From Ignavibacteriales bacterium (GTDB taxonomy: Bacteria > Bacteroidota > Ignavibacteria > Ignavibacteriales > Ignavibacteriaceae), in assembly GCA_016707285.1 (NCBI GenBank), contig JADJIA010000001.1, positions 558,001 to 622,000 on the forward strand: 64,000 nucleotides of DNA, given 5' to 3'. Positions 25,793 through 34,140 of this stretch are shown here, piece after piece. The notes below the pieces were generated by a model. It was not told where the DNA came from. It saw only the letters and a list, made by a program, of their open reading frames with translations, and did not search any database. How positions within the stretch are numbered: the stretch's first letter is position 1; the number at the start of each line of letters is the position of its first letter. The translations under genes and the position numbers were made by a program.

Positions 25793-26452
25793 ATGAAATT
25801 TAGAAAAAAAGAAAGTAGTGACTTGAAGGACGAAAATTTGAATCCTGAAACCGAACCAACTCCTCTTAACGAAGAGGTAGCAGTTGAAAATCCGGCTGAA
25901 GATGTACCGGTTAATCAGGATAAAAACACAAAAACTACAGAAGTTGATGAACTAAAAACCGAAGTTGCAAAACTGACAACTCAGGTTGATGAATTGCGTG
26001 ATTTGCTTGCCCGTAGAATTGCTGAAATCGACAATATTAAAAGAAGGCACCGTGAAGAATCATTAAAAACATGGTCGGATGCCGAGGGTAGATTTATAAC
26101 CTCCCTTCTGCCGATTATTGATAATTTTGATCGTGCAGCTGAAATTGCTCCAAAAACAGAGGATAAACAAAAAGTGGTTGATGGCTTTATCCTGATTCAT
26201 GATTCACTCGCGAAACTGCTTGAACAAAAAGGGTTGCAAAAAATTGAGGCAAAAGGGAAACAATTTGACTACAACCTCCACAACGCCATTATGCGCCAAC
26301 CAAATGCTGAAGTTGAACCCGATACTGTTCTTGAAGAAGTGCAAACGGGATATATCTATAAGGATCAGATTCTTAGACATACAAATGTAATTATAAGTGA
26401 AAAACCCGATAACGATTCCGGGAATAATTCTGAAGAGGAGACAGAAAATTAA
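25793..26452 (+). CDS. grpE: Nucleotide exchange factor GrpE
   Basis: The 219-residue protein has an acidic, disordered N-terminus (about 1-50), a long coiled coil (about 52-105, ending AEIDNIKRRHREESLKTWSD) and the C-terminal beta-wing domain with GLQKIEAKGKQFDYNLHNAIM, EEVQTGYIYKDQILRHTNVIIS. This is the GrpE pattern. It releases ADP from DnaK. It stands between hrcA (56 bp gap) and dnaJ (3 bp gap); dnaK is not in the window. Confidence 0.95.
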   Translation: MKFRKKESSDLKDENLNPETEPTPLNEEVAVENPAEDVPVNQDKNTKTTEVDELKTEVAKLTTQVDELRDLLARRIAEIDNIKRRHREESLKTWSDAEGRFITSLLPIIDNFDRAAEIAPKTEDKQKVVDGFILIHDSLAKLLEQKGLQKIEAKGKQFDYNLHNAIMRQPNAEVEPDTVLEEVQTGYIYKDQILRHTNVIISEKPDNDSGNNSEEETEN

Positions 26453-26455
26453 GCT

Positions 26456-27610
26456 ATGAGCAAAAGAGATTATTATGAGATACTTGGCGTAACAAAAAAC
26501 GCTTCCAAAGATGAAATAAAACAATCATATCGCAAAATTGCGATGCAGTATCACCCCGACAGAAATCCCGATAACAAGGAAGCCGAAGATAAATTTAAAG
26601 AAGCCGCCGAGGCTTATGAGGTTTTAAGCGATGATGAAAAACGCTCGAAATATGATCGTTTTGGCCACCAGGCGTTTGGTGCAGGGGGCGGGCAGCAGGG
26701 TTTCACCGACATTAATGATATTTTCTCCCATTTTTCCGATGTTTTTGGCGGGGGTGGTGGTTCCATATTCGACGATATTTTCGGCGGTGGAGGCGGAAGA
26801 CGCGGTGGCAGAAAAAGAAGTTCGGGAACACCGGGCAGTGATTTAAGGGTAAATCTTAAATTAAAACTGGAAGAGATAGCTACAGGAACGACTAAAACAA
26901 TAAAAATTAACAAATTTGTTAAATGTGAATCGTGCACCGGAAGTGGATCAGACAGCGGATCCAGTAAAAAAACATGCCCGGCATGTAACGGTTCAGGCGA
27001 GATCAGAAATGTTTCGAGATCAGTTTTTGGGCAGTTTGTTAATATCCAGCCTTGTGCAAATTGTAACGGTGAAGGAAGTGTCATCGATAAACCATGCAAA
27101 AAGTGCCACGGTGATGGTCGGGTTAAATCAGAAGTCACAGAGAGTATTGATGTACCGGCAGGTGTAAGTGCTGAAATGCAACTTAGCCTGAGAGGAAGAG
27201 GAAATGCAGGACTAAGAGGTGGACCAAGTGGTGATCTCCTTGTCGGTTTTCAGGAAATTGAACATGAACATTTTAAAAGAGACGGAGATAATATTATTTA
27301 TCAGCTCTTTATCAGTTTCCCGCAAGCCGTCTTTGGAGATGAAGTTGAAATTCCAACACTAACAGGCAAAGCGAAACTTTCGATAGATTCGGGAACTCGC
27401 GCAGGTAAGATTCTCAGGATGGCGGGAAAAGGTTTACCAAGTGTGAACGACAGAAGTCACAGAAGAGGTGACCAACTTGTTGAAGTTAACATCATCGTTC
27501 CCAAAAAAGTAAATGCCCGTGAAAAGGAACTTTTGAAGGAATTAATGAATCAGCCAAATGTCTCGGGTGAAGAAGGAAACAGTGGTTTTTTTAAGAAATT
27601 TGGATTGTAA
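26456..27610 (+). CDS. dnaJ: Chaperone protein DnaJ
   Basis: The 384-residue protein has all DnaJ parts: a J domain (1-70) with the HPD motif in MQYHPDRNPDN, a Gly/Phe-rich stretch (about 75-120), a zinc-finger domain (about 150-230) with four CxxCxGxG-type repeats (CESCTGSGSD, CPACNGSGEI, CANCNGEGSV, CKKCHGDGRV), and two C-terminal substrate-binding domains. It delivers substrates to DnaK. Three bases separate it from grpE. Confidence 0.97.
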   Translation: MSKRDYYEILGVTKNASKDEIKQSYRKIAMQYHPDRNPDNKEAEDKFKEAAEAYEVLSDDEKRSKYDRFGHQAFGAGGGQQGFTDINDIFSHFSDVFGGGGGSIFDDIFGGGGGRRGGRKRSSGTPGSDLRVNLKLKLEEIATGTTKTIKINKFVKCESCTGSGSDSGSSKKTCPACNGSGEIRNVSRSVFGQFVNIQPCANCNGEGSVIDKPCKKCHGDGRVKSEVTESIDVPAGVSAEMQLSLRGRGNAGLRGGPSGDLLVGFQEIEHEHFKRDGDNIIYQLFISFPQAVFGDEVEIPTLTGKAKLSIDSGTRAGKILRMAGKGLPSVNDRSHRRGDQLVEVNIIVPKKVNAREKELLKELMNQPNVSGEEGNSGFFKKFGL

Positions 27611-27618
27611 CAGTTGAA

Positions 27619-28086
27619 TTGAAATCACTGATTGAAAGACTCTCAATAAAATCAGGTCTTACAAAGTTGGAGGTAATGGCTCTTCTTTTTGTAATTTCGT
27701 CAATTACAGTTGGAGCTGTTGTGCAAATTTTTAATTCAGATTCTGAAGTGCTGACTCCTTCTCCGAAGGAAAAATCATCATACGAATTGTTACAAAAAGA
27801 GAAAAAAAAGGTTGAAGAAAAACTGGGGAAATCTTCAACATCAGGAAAATCGACCACCAAGGCAAAAAAACTGAACCCGGGAGAAAAGATCAACATCAAT
27901 AAAGCCGGTATTTTGGAATTAATGAGGATTCCCGGTGTTGGAGAAAAAACTGCGACTGATATTGTTGCACTGAGGATAAAACTCGGCGGCAACTTTACTG
28001 ATCTGAACCAATTGACCGGGATAAAAGTAATCGGCGCAAAAAAACTCGCTAAGTTGAAAGACTTTATGGTTTTAACCGATGAATAA
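27619..28086 (+). CDS. Membrane-anchored helix-hairpin-helix protein (ComEA-like)
   Basis: The 155-residue protein starts with TTG at 27619 and has one N-terminal membrane helix (about 20-38), a Lys-rich linker (about 45-88) and a C-terminal double helix-hairpin-helix DNA-binding domain: INKAGILELMRIPGVGEKTA and LNQLTGIKVIGAKKLAKL. This is the ComEA layout (the ComEA receptor binds incoming DNA in natural transformation). Many bacteria carry short ComEA-like proteins of unproven role. Its stop overlaps the start of the next gene, so it belongs to the dnaJ operon. Confidence 0.8.
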   Translation: MKSLIERLSIKSGLTKLEVMALLFVISSITVGAVVQIFNSDSEVLTPSPKEKSSYELLQKEKKKVEEKLGKSSTSGKSTTKAKKLNPGEKININKAGILELMRIPGVGEKTATDIVALRIKLGGNFTDLNQLTGIKVIGAKKLAKLKDFMVLTDE

Positions 28087-28636
28087 ACTTTTAACCATTT
28101 ATGCCGGCAACCGGCACTACTTTAACATCGGAATTATTGTAATTTTGGCTGTGGTTCTGTTAAAAGTTGTTTATCTCGACCCTAAAGCTCAAAGCGAACA
28201 AGAAGAAAATTTTAAAACCGAGTCACGGCTTCGAATGTATAATCTCAGATCGGCACAAAAAGCCTATTTTGACAAAAATGAGAGATTTAGTGGGAATATC
28301 GATGAACTTCTCAATTTTATAAGATCACTTGGCATCGATTCAACTCTGTCCCCGGTGAAAGATTCGTCGGATTCCGGGTTTTCTTTCAGACTCCTGTCAA
28401 ATGGGAAGTTTGTGATTGACAGTCTAAAATTTTCGCCAAAAGTGTATCTCCCCTACTCTTTTGCACTCGATTCGACTCGGGTTATAGATTCTGTTTTTAC
28501 AGAAAATGGTGAGTTTATCCGGGTTGACACTTCTTTTACCATGGGTAACCGGTTCAAAATAACTGATCCTTCAGGGTATGGCAGTGTTGGTAATCTTTTT
28601 TTTGATGCCCTTAAATATTCAGCCTCCTGGGAGTAG
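28079..28636 (+). CDS. Hypothetical membrane-anchored protein
   Basis: This 185-residue protein has a single N-terminal membrane helix (about 17-34, GIIVILAVVLLKVVYLD) followed by a periplasmic part. The segment MYNLRSAQKAYFDKNERFSG, just after the helix, resembles the early mature region of pseudopilins and related small proteins (a helix followed by QxxYFxxNGxY). No prepilin cleavage motif is present, however. The function is unknown. It overlaps the ComEA-like gene by 8 bp and is followed after 2 bp by the next gene. Confidence 0.6.
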   Translation: MNKLLTIYAGNRHYFNIGIIVILAVVLLKVVYLDPKAQSEQEENFKTESRLRMYNLRSAQKAYFDKNERFSGNIDELLNFIRSLGIDSTLSPVKDSSDSGFSFRLLSNGKFVIDSLKFSPKVYLPYSFALDSTRVIDSVFTENGEFIRVDTSFTMGNRFKITDPSGYGSVGNLFFDALKYSASWE

Positions 28637-28638
28637 AT

Positions 28639-29502
28639 ATGAACAGAATTTTGGTAGAAGTAAAACTTGACAGTGTTATTATAAAAAATGTAAACCCGGG
28701 TGAAGAAACTGTTGAAAAAACAGTTTTAAATTATTCCCTTCTTCAAGGACCCTCTTTTACAAGGCTTGACCTCAACCAATGTGAACAGTTTATCCCCGAC
28801 CTTGTTAAAGCCGGACGAGACAGTTTTATCGATTCTACAGTTTATTTGATTTTCCCCCAGTCATTATTTCACACATTGACTTTACCGGCAAAACCGGAGC
28901 TTTCAAAACTTCAACAGTATAATGAACACAAATTTGAAATAAGTATAATTTTCCCATTTTTGGAATCTGATGCATTTTCGCTCGATGTACAAACTATTGC
29001 TCATTCCGGATTCAACAACCCTGATTCTGAATTAGTAACTGTCATCAACAATGATTTGTTAAATTTTGCCTCGATTGTCAAAAAAAACACAAATTCACCA
29101 AGGGTTAAGATCATTGTCCCTTTTTTATCGTTGAAGGAATTTATAAAAAAGAATTTCCCCGACGAACAAAAATCGGTATTACTCCATATCTCAGGAAATT
29201 CAATTATTCTCGCGTCATTAAGAGGTGCTGAAATCGCCTCGGTTTACTCAACCAATTTTATCGATATCCCCTCGATTCCTGACATAATCGATTCATTCCT
29301 CCTTAATAACTCGTCTGGACGAATAGATAAAGATACTTTGAGCAACATCTATTTTAGTTTGGAGGAATACAAGGTAGGGCTTGCTTCACTGGTGGAAAAA
29401 TGGATGAATATTAAAACGGTCGAAAATTTTGCAGGACTACCGCTTGGGAAAGTTTGCAAAATCCCCCCTGACCTTCTGGCAGAGATCAGAAATGAGGCTT
29501 AG
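28639..29502 (+). CDS. DUF3822-like hypothetical protein upstream of rsmD
   Basis: The 287-residue soluble protein is not clearly recognised. A DUF3822-type protein sits directly before rsmD in many Bacteroidota, and here the reading frame overlaps rsmD by 11 bp. The sequence shows alternating strands and helices, with VYLIFPQSLFHTLTLPAKPEL in the first half and VLLHISGNSIILASLRGAEI in the second, compatible with an actin-like (PilM/BcrAD-type) two-lobed fold. The assignment rests mainly on gene order, so treat it as tentative. Confidence 0.5.
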   Translation: MNRILVEVKLDSVIIKNVNPGEETVEKTVLNYSLLQGPSFTRLDLNQCEQFIPDLVKAGRDSFIDSTVYLIFPQSLFHTLTLPAKPELSKLQQYNEHKFEISIIFPFLESDAFSLDVQTIAHSGFNNPDSELVTVINNDLLNFASIVKKNTNSPRVKIIVPFLSLKEFIKKNFPDEQKSVLLHISGNSIILASLRGAEIASVYSTNFIDIPSIPDIIDSFLLNNSSGRIDKDTLSNIYFSLEEYKVGLASLVEKWMNIKTVENFAGLPLGKVCKIPPDLLAEIRNEA

Positions 29503-30097
29503 AATAATATCGGGAGAATTTGGCGGCAGATTTATTAAAACACCCGATTCCAAATTTACCAGACCAACAACTGACAAAGTAAAACAGTCGGTTTTTAATT
29601 ATCTCGCAAATTTTTTCGATTTTGAAGATGCCATTGCAGCCGACATCTACTCGGGTTCGGGCTCACTTGGTTTTGAGATGTTAAGTCGTGGTGCTGAAAA
29701 AGTCCATTTTGTAGAAAAAAACTTTCCTGTTGTAAAAATTCTTACTGAAAACATTCAAAGTCTCGATGTTGAAAAAAGAGTGAAGTTACACAAAATGAAA
29801 GCTGTAACATTTACAGCAACAACAAATTTGCAATTCGATTTTATCTTTGCCGATCCGCCATTTTATGAATATGATATTTATGAAGTGGTAAAAAATATCA
29901 GAAAGAGGGAGTTGTTGAAACCCGGAGGTATATTTATGCTGGAAAGGTCGATCCAAACCCTCGAAGATGATAAAATAAATATGGAGATGGAACCGATAAA
30001 AAGACTTGGGGATACATGTTTGTATCAGATTTTAAATGAAACTTCAATGGGAAGCGATTCGGTTAGTGAAATTCCCGAAACGGAATCAGAGAATTGA
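29492..30097 (+). CDS. rsmD: 16S rRNA (guanine-N2)-methyltransferase RsmD
   Basis: The 201-residue protein begins MRLRIISGEFGGRFIKTPD, the typical RsmD start (R(I)I.G..rGR.l..P), followed by RPTTDKVKQSVFNYL, the SAM-binding loop ADIYSGSGSLGFEMLSRGA and the catalytic block IFADPPFYEY (usual form DPPY). It methylates G966 of 16S rRNA. I start at the ATG at 29492; the longer in-frame version from 29429 would lie inside the previous gene and lacks homology. It overlaps the convergent glutaminase gene by 12 bp at the 3' end. Confidence 0.93.
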   Translation: MRLRIISGEFGGRFIKTPDSKFTRPTTDKVKQSVFNYLANFFDFEDAIAADIYSGSGSLGFEMLSRGAEKVHFVEKNFPVVKILTENIQSLDVEKRVKLHKMKAVTFTATTNLQFDFIFADPPFYEYDIYEVVKNIRKRELLKPGGIFMLERSIQTLEDDKINMEMEPIKRLGDTCLYQILNETSMGSDSVSEIPETESEN

Positions 30098-30670
30098 CAC
30101 CCAATTATTTATAATCTGTTGCCCTCGCTCCGTCTCGATTGAGTCTGGATGAAATTGAACTCCTTCTATCTGTAACGATTTGTGCCGTAATCCCATTATT
30201 TCACCATCTTTAGTCCTCGCGGTAACAAGAAGCCCGGACTCAACCGGAGGTTCTGAAACCGCAAGAGAATGATATCGCATTGCTGTAAATTTTTCTTTAA
30301 TGCCTGAATAAACACCTTTCCCATCGTGAATAATCTCCGATACCTTGCCGTGGAAAAGTTCTCTCGCAGGAATTATAAACAGACCAAAATATTCACCTAT
30401 CAACTGATGACCGAGACAAACACCCAATACAGGCTTTTTCCCTGCAAATTTGGTAAGAATCTTGAATGAATTTCCTGCGTTTGCGGGTTTGCCGGGTCCC
30501 GGCGAGAACACGATTCCATCGATTTCATCTTCAGAAAGTGTGTCCCACACCGGATCGTCATTATAAATCACCCTCACTACTACTGATGACTGCTTTAAAA
30601 GCTCCACCAGATTGTAGGTGAAAGAATCGTAGTTATCGATTACAATTATTTTTTTATTTATATGGCTCAT
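30086..30670 (-). CDS. Glutamine amidotransferase of anthranilate / aminodeoxychorismate synthase (TrpG/PabA)
   Basis: The 194-residue class I glutaminase has the PabA/TrpG signatures: IIVIDNYDSFTYNLVELL at the start, FSPGPGKPANAG, the nucleophile elbow GVCLGHQLIGEYFG (Cys85) and VQFHPDSIETERGQQI near the end. His174 is in place, but the third catalytic residue is Asp176 where the family has Glu (HPES). It supplies ammonia from glutamine for anthranilate or aminodeoxychorismate synthesis. No trpE, pabB or other trp gene is nearby, so which pathway it serves cannot be decided. It overlaps the TPR gene by 17 bp. Confidence 0.88.
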   Translation of the reverse strand: MSHINKKIIVIDNYDSFTYNLVELLKQSSVVVRVIYNDDPVWDTLSEDEIDGIVFSPGPGKPANAGNSFKILTKFAGKKPVLGVCLGHQLIGEYFGLFIIPARELFHGKVSEIIHDGKGVYSGIKEKFTAMRYHSLAVSEPPVESGLLVTARTKDGEIMGLRHKSLQIEGVQFHPDSIETERGQQIINNWVSIL

Positions 30671-31787
30671 TGATATGCAATTTTGCCAATTTATGTGATG
30701 AGCTATAGTCTTTTAATTCAAGCACTGCATAATAACATTTAATAGCCTCTTCCCGCTGCAACAATTTATCGTGCATCATTCCTTGATACAGAAGTGAGTT
30801 AACATAATAGCCGGATGCTTCACCTTTTTCAATCTTTTTTGAAAGATCAACCGCTTCCTTGAAGTAAACCAATGAAGAATCCCATTGAGCAGTCGCTTTG
30901 TAATAAAATCCAAGATAATAGGTTGTTTCTCTTTTTACCTTTTGACTGTATCCAAATTTTCCTTCACTGGCTCCTTTATACAAATGAGTGTAAATCTCCT
31001 TTATCAACGGATAATCTCCTCTCATAACTGCGGCTCTTCCTCTCCATTTCAGGAAAACCGGGTTGTCGGGGAACTGGTCGGTTAACATCTTCGCATATTT
31101 TTCGGATGAATTTGGGTCTTTTTCAAATTCCTGGTACAGTGTCATGAGGAAATATTGGGCTTCATATTTTGCGTATCTTCCCTTTTCAGCAACTCTTTTG
31201 AGGTCCTTGATACCCAGATCTTTATCGCCGGAAGGGAAAAATATCAGAAGAGGTTTAACTGCAGGATATTCATCCGGGATCACCGAAACATAATAGGAAT
31301 AGATTCCCGTACCAAGAAGAATATCAGCATTACCGGGTTGAATCTTGAGTACTCTGTTTACTATAGGAAGTGCTTCTCTGCCATCATCCGCAGCTTTTAG
31401 CCAGCTTTCACGAAGGGCATGAAGTCTGCCACGGAAACCGATGGCGCCTCCCTTAAAAAAGAGTGCATCTATATTGTTGGGATCATCGTCGAGAATTTCA
31501 TCACAAACATAAATTACATCATCCAGCTTTTTATAAAAGAGGTCATCTTTCGATTCATCATCGAGATCCACCAAAATTTTCCACCAATCAATCATCGACA
31601 GATAAAAAAGTCCGGCAGGCGATTTTGGATTATCACGGAGAAGAGTTCTGAACTTGGTTTCAGCAGCGGTAAAATTTAAAGAATACACATCCTTGATACC
31701 CTCATCAATAATTGTATTCACCGTTTGTGAATACGACTGGAATGATAGTGCAATAAGGAACAAGTAGAGGATTTTATTTTTTTTCAT
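30654..31787 (-). CDS. Secreted or periplasmic TPR-repeat protein
   Basis: The protein (377 residues from the ATG at 31787) begins with a signal peptide, MKKNKILYLFLIALSFQSYS, and continues as helical pairs typical of tetratricopeptide repeats. Examples are NFTAAETKFRTLLRDNPKSP near the start, ILDDDPNNIDALFFKGGAIG, KYAKMLTDQFPDNPVFLKWRGRA and WDSSLVYFKEAVDLSKKI. Such proteins act as protein-protein scaffolds in the envelope; no specific role is evident. A GTG nine codons upstream (31814) is possible but would put extra Lys residues before the signal peptide. The gene overlaps the glutaminase gene by 17 bp. Confidence 0.75.
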   Translation of the reverse strand: MKKNKILYLFLIALSFQSYSQTVNTIIDEGIKDVYSLNFTAAETKFRTLLRDNPKSPAGLFYLSMIDWWKILVDLDDESKDDLFYKKLDDVIYVCDEILDDDPNNIDALFFKGGAIGFRGRLHALRESWLKAADDGREALPIVNRVLKIQPGNADILLGTGIYSYYVSVIPDEYPAVKPLLIFFPSGDKDLGIKDLKRVAEKGRYAKYEAQYFLMTLYQEFEKDPNSSEKYAKMLTDQFPDNPVFLKWRGRAAVMRGDYPLIKEIYTHLYKGASEGKFGYSQKVKRETTYYLGFYYKATAQWDSSLVYFKEAVDLSKKIEKGEASGYYVNSLLYQGMMHDKLLQREEAIKCYYAVLELKDYSSSHKLAKLHINEPYK

Positions 31788-31891
31788 TTTCTTCAATATT
31801 TTTTTATTAGTCACTTCGAATTATACGAACCGTACTCGAAAGAAGTTTCATAATTATTTTTGCTCCAAGTTGCAGGAAACAATTGACATAA

Positions 31892-31908
31892 ATCTGATAA
31901 TCCGCGTA
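31892..31908 (+). repeat. Partial copy of the AATCCGCGT repeat
   Basis: ATCTGATAATCCGCGTA resembles the ends of the 28-bp units at 24475-24551 with the middle deleted. It lies in the 255 bp gap between the TPR gene and the WD40 gene. Apart from this piece and the promoter at 31992-32022, nothing else is seen in the gap. Confidence 0.45.
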
Positions 31909-31991
31909 AAGAGGGAGAACCGGAGAGCGCAAAAGGAACTATAATAGAAAATGATTAAACCCGTAATAACTGCCAACATAAAATGAACCTC

Positions 31992-32022
31992 TTGCTAAAT
32001 TGATTCAATATTGTTAAATTTG
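31992..32022 (+). promoter_or_regulatory. Bacteroidota-type promoter of the WD40 gene
   Basis: TTG (31992-31994) is followed after 20 nt by TAAATTTG (32015-32022), a full match to the -33/-7 promoter form. The palindrome TGGTTAACCA (32021-32030) overlaps its end and could be an operator. The ATG of the WD40 gene is 20 bp further on. Confidence 0.55.
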
Positions 32023-32042
32023 GTTAACCAATCGGATCTAAT

Positions 32043-33710
32043 ATGAAATATATATTTTTTCTTTCCTTCCTGATTCTGTTTCAGTTCATTGTTCTCCCGC
32101 AAAATTATGAATCTTACATCGCGCATATAGCTGCGGCAAACTCTTCGCTCCGTTTAGATGAAAAGAGCGATGCTAAAAGATGGATCGACAATACGCCAAA
32201 AAACTACCGGGGCTGGGAGTGGGAATATCTTTCTCGTAATTCAGACAGAAGCCTGGTCAAATTTGAATTAAAGGAGGGAACACCAGCCAAACTCGCAGTA
32301 TCTCCCTCCGGGAAAATAATTGCATTTGGGGATTCAAAGGGTTTAATCCATCTTTTGGAAAGTGATTCGATGAGAGAGTTGACAGAAATCAGGGGTCATT
32401 CGGCGGCAGTTTACAGTGTAAAATTTTCACCTGATGAACAGAGTTTAATTTCATGTTCCAGAGATTCGACTATAAAAATTTGGGATATTTCAACCGGCTC
32501 AGAAATCCGTAGTATCTTTGCCGGGGGATATGGTCTTGCGGATATCGACATTTCTCCCGACGGAAAATCGATCCTCTATTGTTCATGGTACTTAAAGGAT
32601 GGTGTTAAAGGATTTGTGAGGCTTTACGATTTTGTAACCGGGGAAAAAAATTGGGAAACTGAATATAACACTCACCCCCTTGTCGCTGCCAGATTTTCTC
32701 CCGATGGAAAACTTTTTGCGATAGGTAGTTGGGAATGGAATGTGGCAGTCTGGCGTATCTCAGAATTGCAAAGTCCACCAAAAATATTTGATTTTAACGA
32801 TGTCCCCTCATATTCTGCAGTTGATGACTTGGCTTTTAGTCCTGACAGCAAACTGATAGCTGCAGCAACCAAAAATACTGTCCCTAGAATTTGGAATATT
32901 GAGAACAAATCGGAGTTAATGGAACTTAAGGGGCACCGTAAACCCGTACTCTCTGTAGCATGGTCGAGAGATGGCTCCATTGTTTATACTTCAGGTGACG
33001 ATGGAACAATTGTTGCGTGGAATTCTAAAACTGCTGCTTCAACCGGTAAACTTTTTGGGCATGATGACAGGATTACTTCAATTGTTGTTTCTCCTGAATC
33101 AGGAATTCTTTATTCATCCTCAGCGGATGGAACTGTCAGGAAGTGGGATACGCAGCCACTCAATTATTTTACCCAAACAGAATTCAGGAACAGGGTCATT
33201 TATGCATTCTCATTGGATAAAAAAGGTGAACGACTTGTTACCAATGGACCCGACTCTTCCCTGACTGTTTGGTCAACAATCACGGGTAAACAACTTATTA
33301 CATTTAATGCCTTAAACAATCTTGTGAATGATGCTGTGTTCTCACCCGACGGGAAAATAATCGCAGCTTGTAACTGGAGTAAAATTATCAGGTTATTTGA
33401 TTCAAAATCCGGTTTACTGTTAAAGGAGCTTGTTGGGATGGGAGGAGGCAGTCCAAAAATAAGATTCAGTCCCGATGGCAAACAATGTGCTGCAGTATCC
33501 ACTGAAAAAGCTGTGTGTGTCTGGGATGTGGAATCAGGTAAAATGACAGGTAATCTTCCTTTGGAATCCCGACCGTTTTCTCTTGCTTACTCACCCGATG
33601 GCAAATATCTGATATCCGGTGAGGCCAACGGGACGGTAACCATAATCGATGCCGAAAAATGGTTGAAAAAGTCAGTTTTAAAGCAGGATCTGTATCAATA
33701 CATGCCATAA
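32043..33710 (+). CDS. Secreted WD40-repeat protein, N-terminal part (frameshifted gene)
   Basis: The 555-residue frame has a signal peptide (about 1-19, ending VLPQN), a short helical lead (about 22-62, with RWIDNTPKNYRGWEWEYL, common before WD40 domains in planctomycete- and Ignavibacteria-type proteins) and then many WD40 blades. Repeated motifs are FSPDEQSLISCSRDSTIKIW, LKGHRKPVLSVAWSRDGSIV and YSPDGKYLISGEANGTVTI. The frame ends abruptly inside a blade. Restoring one A in the AAAAA run at 33666-33670 joins it to the next frame and gives KWLKKVSFKAGSVSIHAI. It was probably one propeller-type scaffold protein of about 660 residues. Confidence 0.8.
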   Translation: MKYIFFLSFLILFQFIVLPQNYESYIAHIAAANSSLRLDEKSDAKRWIDNTPKNYRGWEWEYLSRNSDRSLVKFELKEGTPAKLAVSPSGKIIAFGDSKGLIHLLESDSMRELTEIRGHSAAVYSVKFSPDEQSLISCSRDSTIKIWDISTGSEIRSIFAGGYGLADIDISPDGKSILYCSWYLKDGVKGFVRLYDFVTGEKNWETEYNTHPLVAARFSPDGKLFAIGSWEWNVAVWRISELQSPPKIFDFNDVPSYSAVDDLAFSPDSKLIAAATKNTVPRIWNIENKSELMELKGHRKPVLSVAWSRDGSIVYTSGDDGTIVAWNSKTAASTGKLFGHDDRITSIVVSPESGILYSSSADGTVRKWDTQPLNYFTQTEFRNRVIYAFSLDKKGERLVTNGPDSSLTVWSTITGKQLITFNALNNLVNDAVFSPDGKIIAACNWSKIIRLFDSKSGLLLKELVGMGGGSPKIRFSPDGKQCAAVSTEKAVCVWDVESGKMTGNLPLESRPFSLAYSPDGKYLISGEANGTVTIIDAEKWLKKSVLKQDLYQYMP

Positions 33711-34036
33711 AAGTGGACAAAAACAACAAATATCTCTTTACCGGCGGAGATGACAGAGTGGTCAGAAAATGGGATTTTAACACGCTCGAAATGGTAAAAG
33801 AATATGCCGGACATTCTCAAAGAGTATATGGTCTTGATATCTCTCCTGATGAAAAAAGGATGATTACAGGGTCCTCTGATTTGACTGTCAAGTTTTGGGA
33901 CATTGAAACCGGAGTTCAGTTGTTAACACTTTCTGATTTTACAAATCCAATCTACAATGTAATTTATTTCCCTCATGGGAAGTCATTTATTGTAAATTCT
34001 TCAGGAAATGAAATCAAAATATACTCTACTGAGTGA
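33659..34036 (+). CDS. Secreted WD40-repeat protein, C-terminal part (frameshifted gene)
   Basis: This 125-residue frame carries the last WD40 blades of the gene that starts at 32043: KYLFTGGDDRVVRKWDFNTL, HSQRVYGLDISPDEKRMITG and SSDLTVKFWDIETGVQ. It has no signal peptide and no ribosome binding site of its own. The ATG at 33659 lies inside the upstream frame, and only sequence from about 33671 onward continues the protein sensibly. It is therefore best read as the 3' end of the broken gene, not as a separate gene. Confidence 0.75.
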   Translation: MVEKVSFKAGSVSIHAIKVDKNNKYLFTGGDDRVVRKWDFNTLEMVKEYAGHSQRVYGLDISPDEKRMITGSSDLTVKFWDIETGVQLLTLSDFTNPIYNVIYFPHGKSFIVNSSGNEIKIYSTE

Positions 34037-34081
34037 ATAACAATCTCTAAAAAGCAAAAGCCGGAGGTAACTTACTTTTCA

Positions 34082-34111
34082 TAAAAAAGGCTGCCCCTTT
34101 TGAGACAGCCT
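34082..34111 (-). terminator. Rho-independent terminator of the glycyl-tRNA synthetase gene
   Basis: On the minus strand AGGCTG and CAGCCT form a stem followed directly by TTTTTTAT, about 30 bp after the stop of glyS. It also lies after the end of the plus-strand WD40 gene and may stop both. Confidence 0.7.
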
Positions 34112-34140
34112 CTCTGTTTTACAACTAAAACATCTTTGTT

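Noticed and set aside
26614..27138. 174-codon minus-strand frame opposite dnaJ
   Set aside because: It is a Pro-rich antisense frame created by the Gly/Phe- and Cys-rich dnaJ region.
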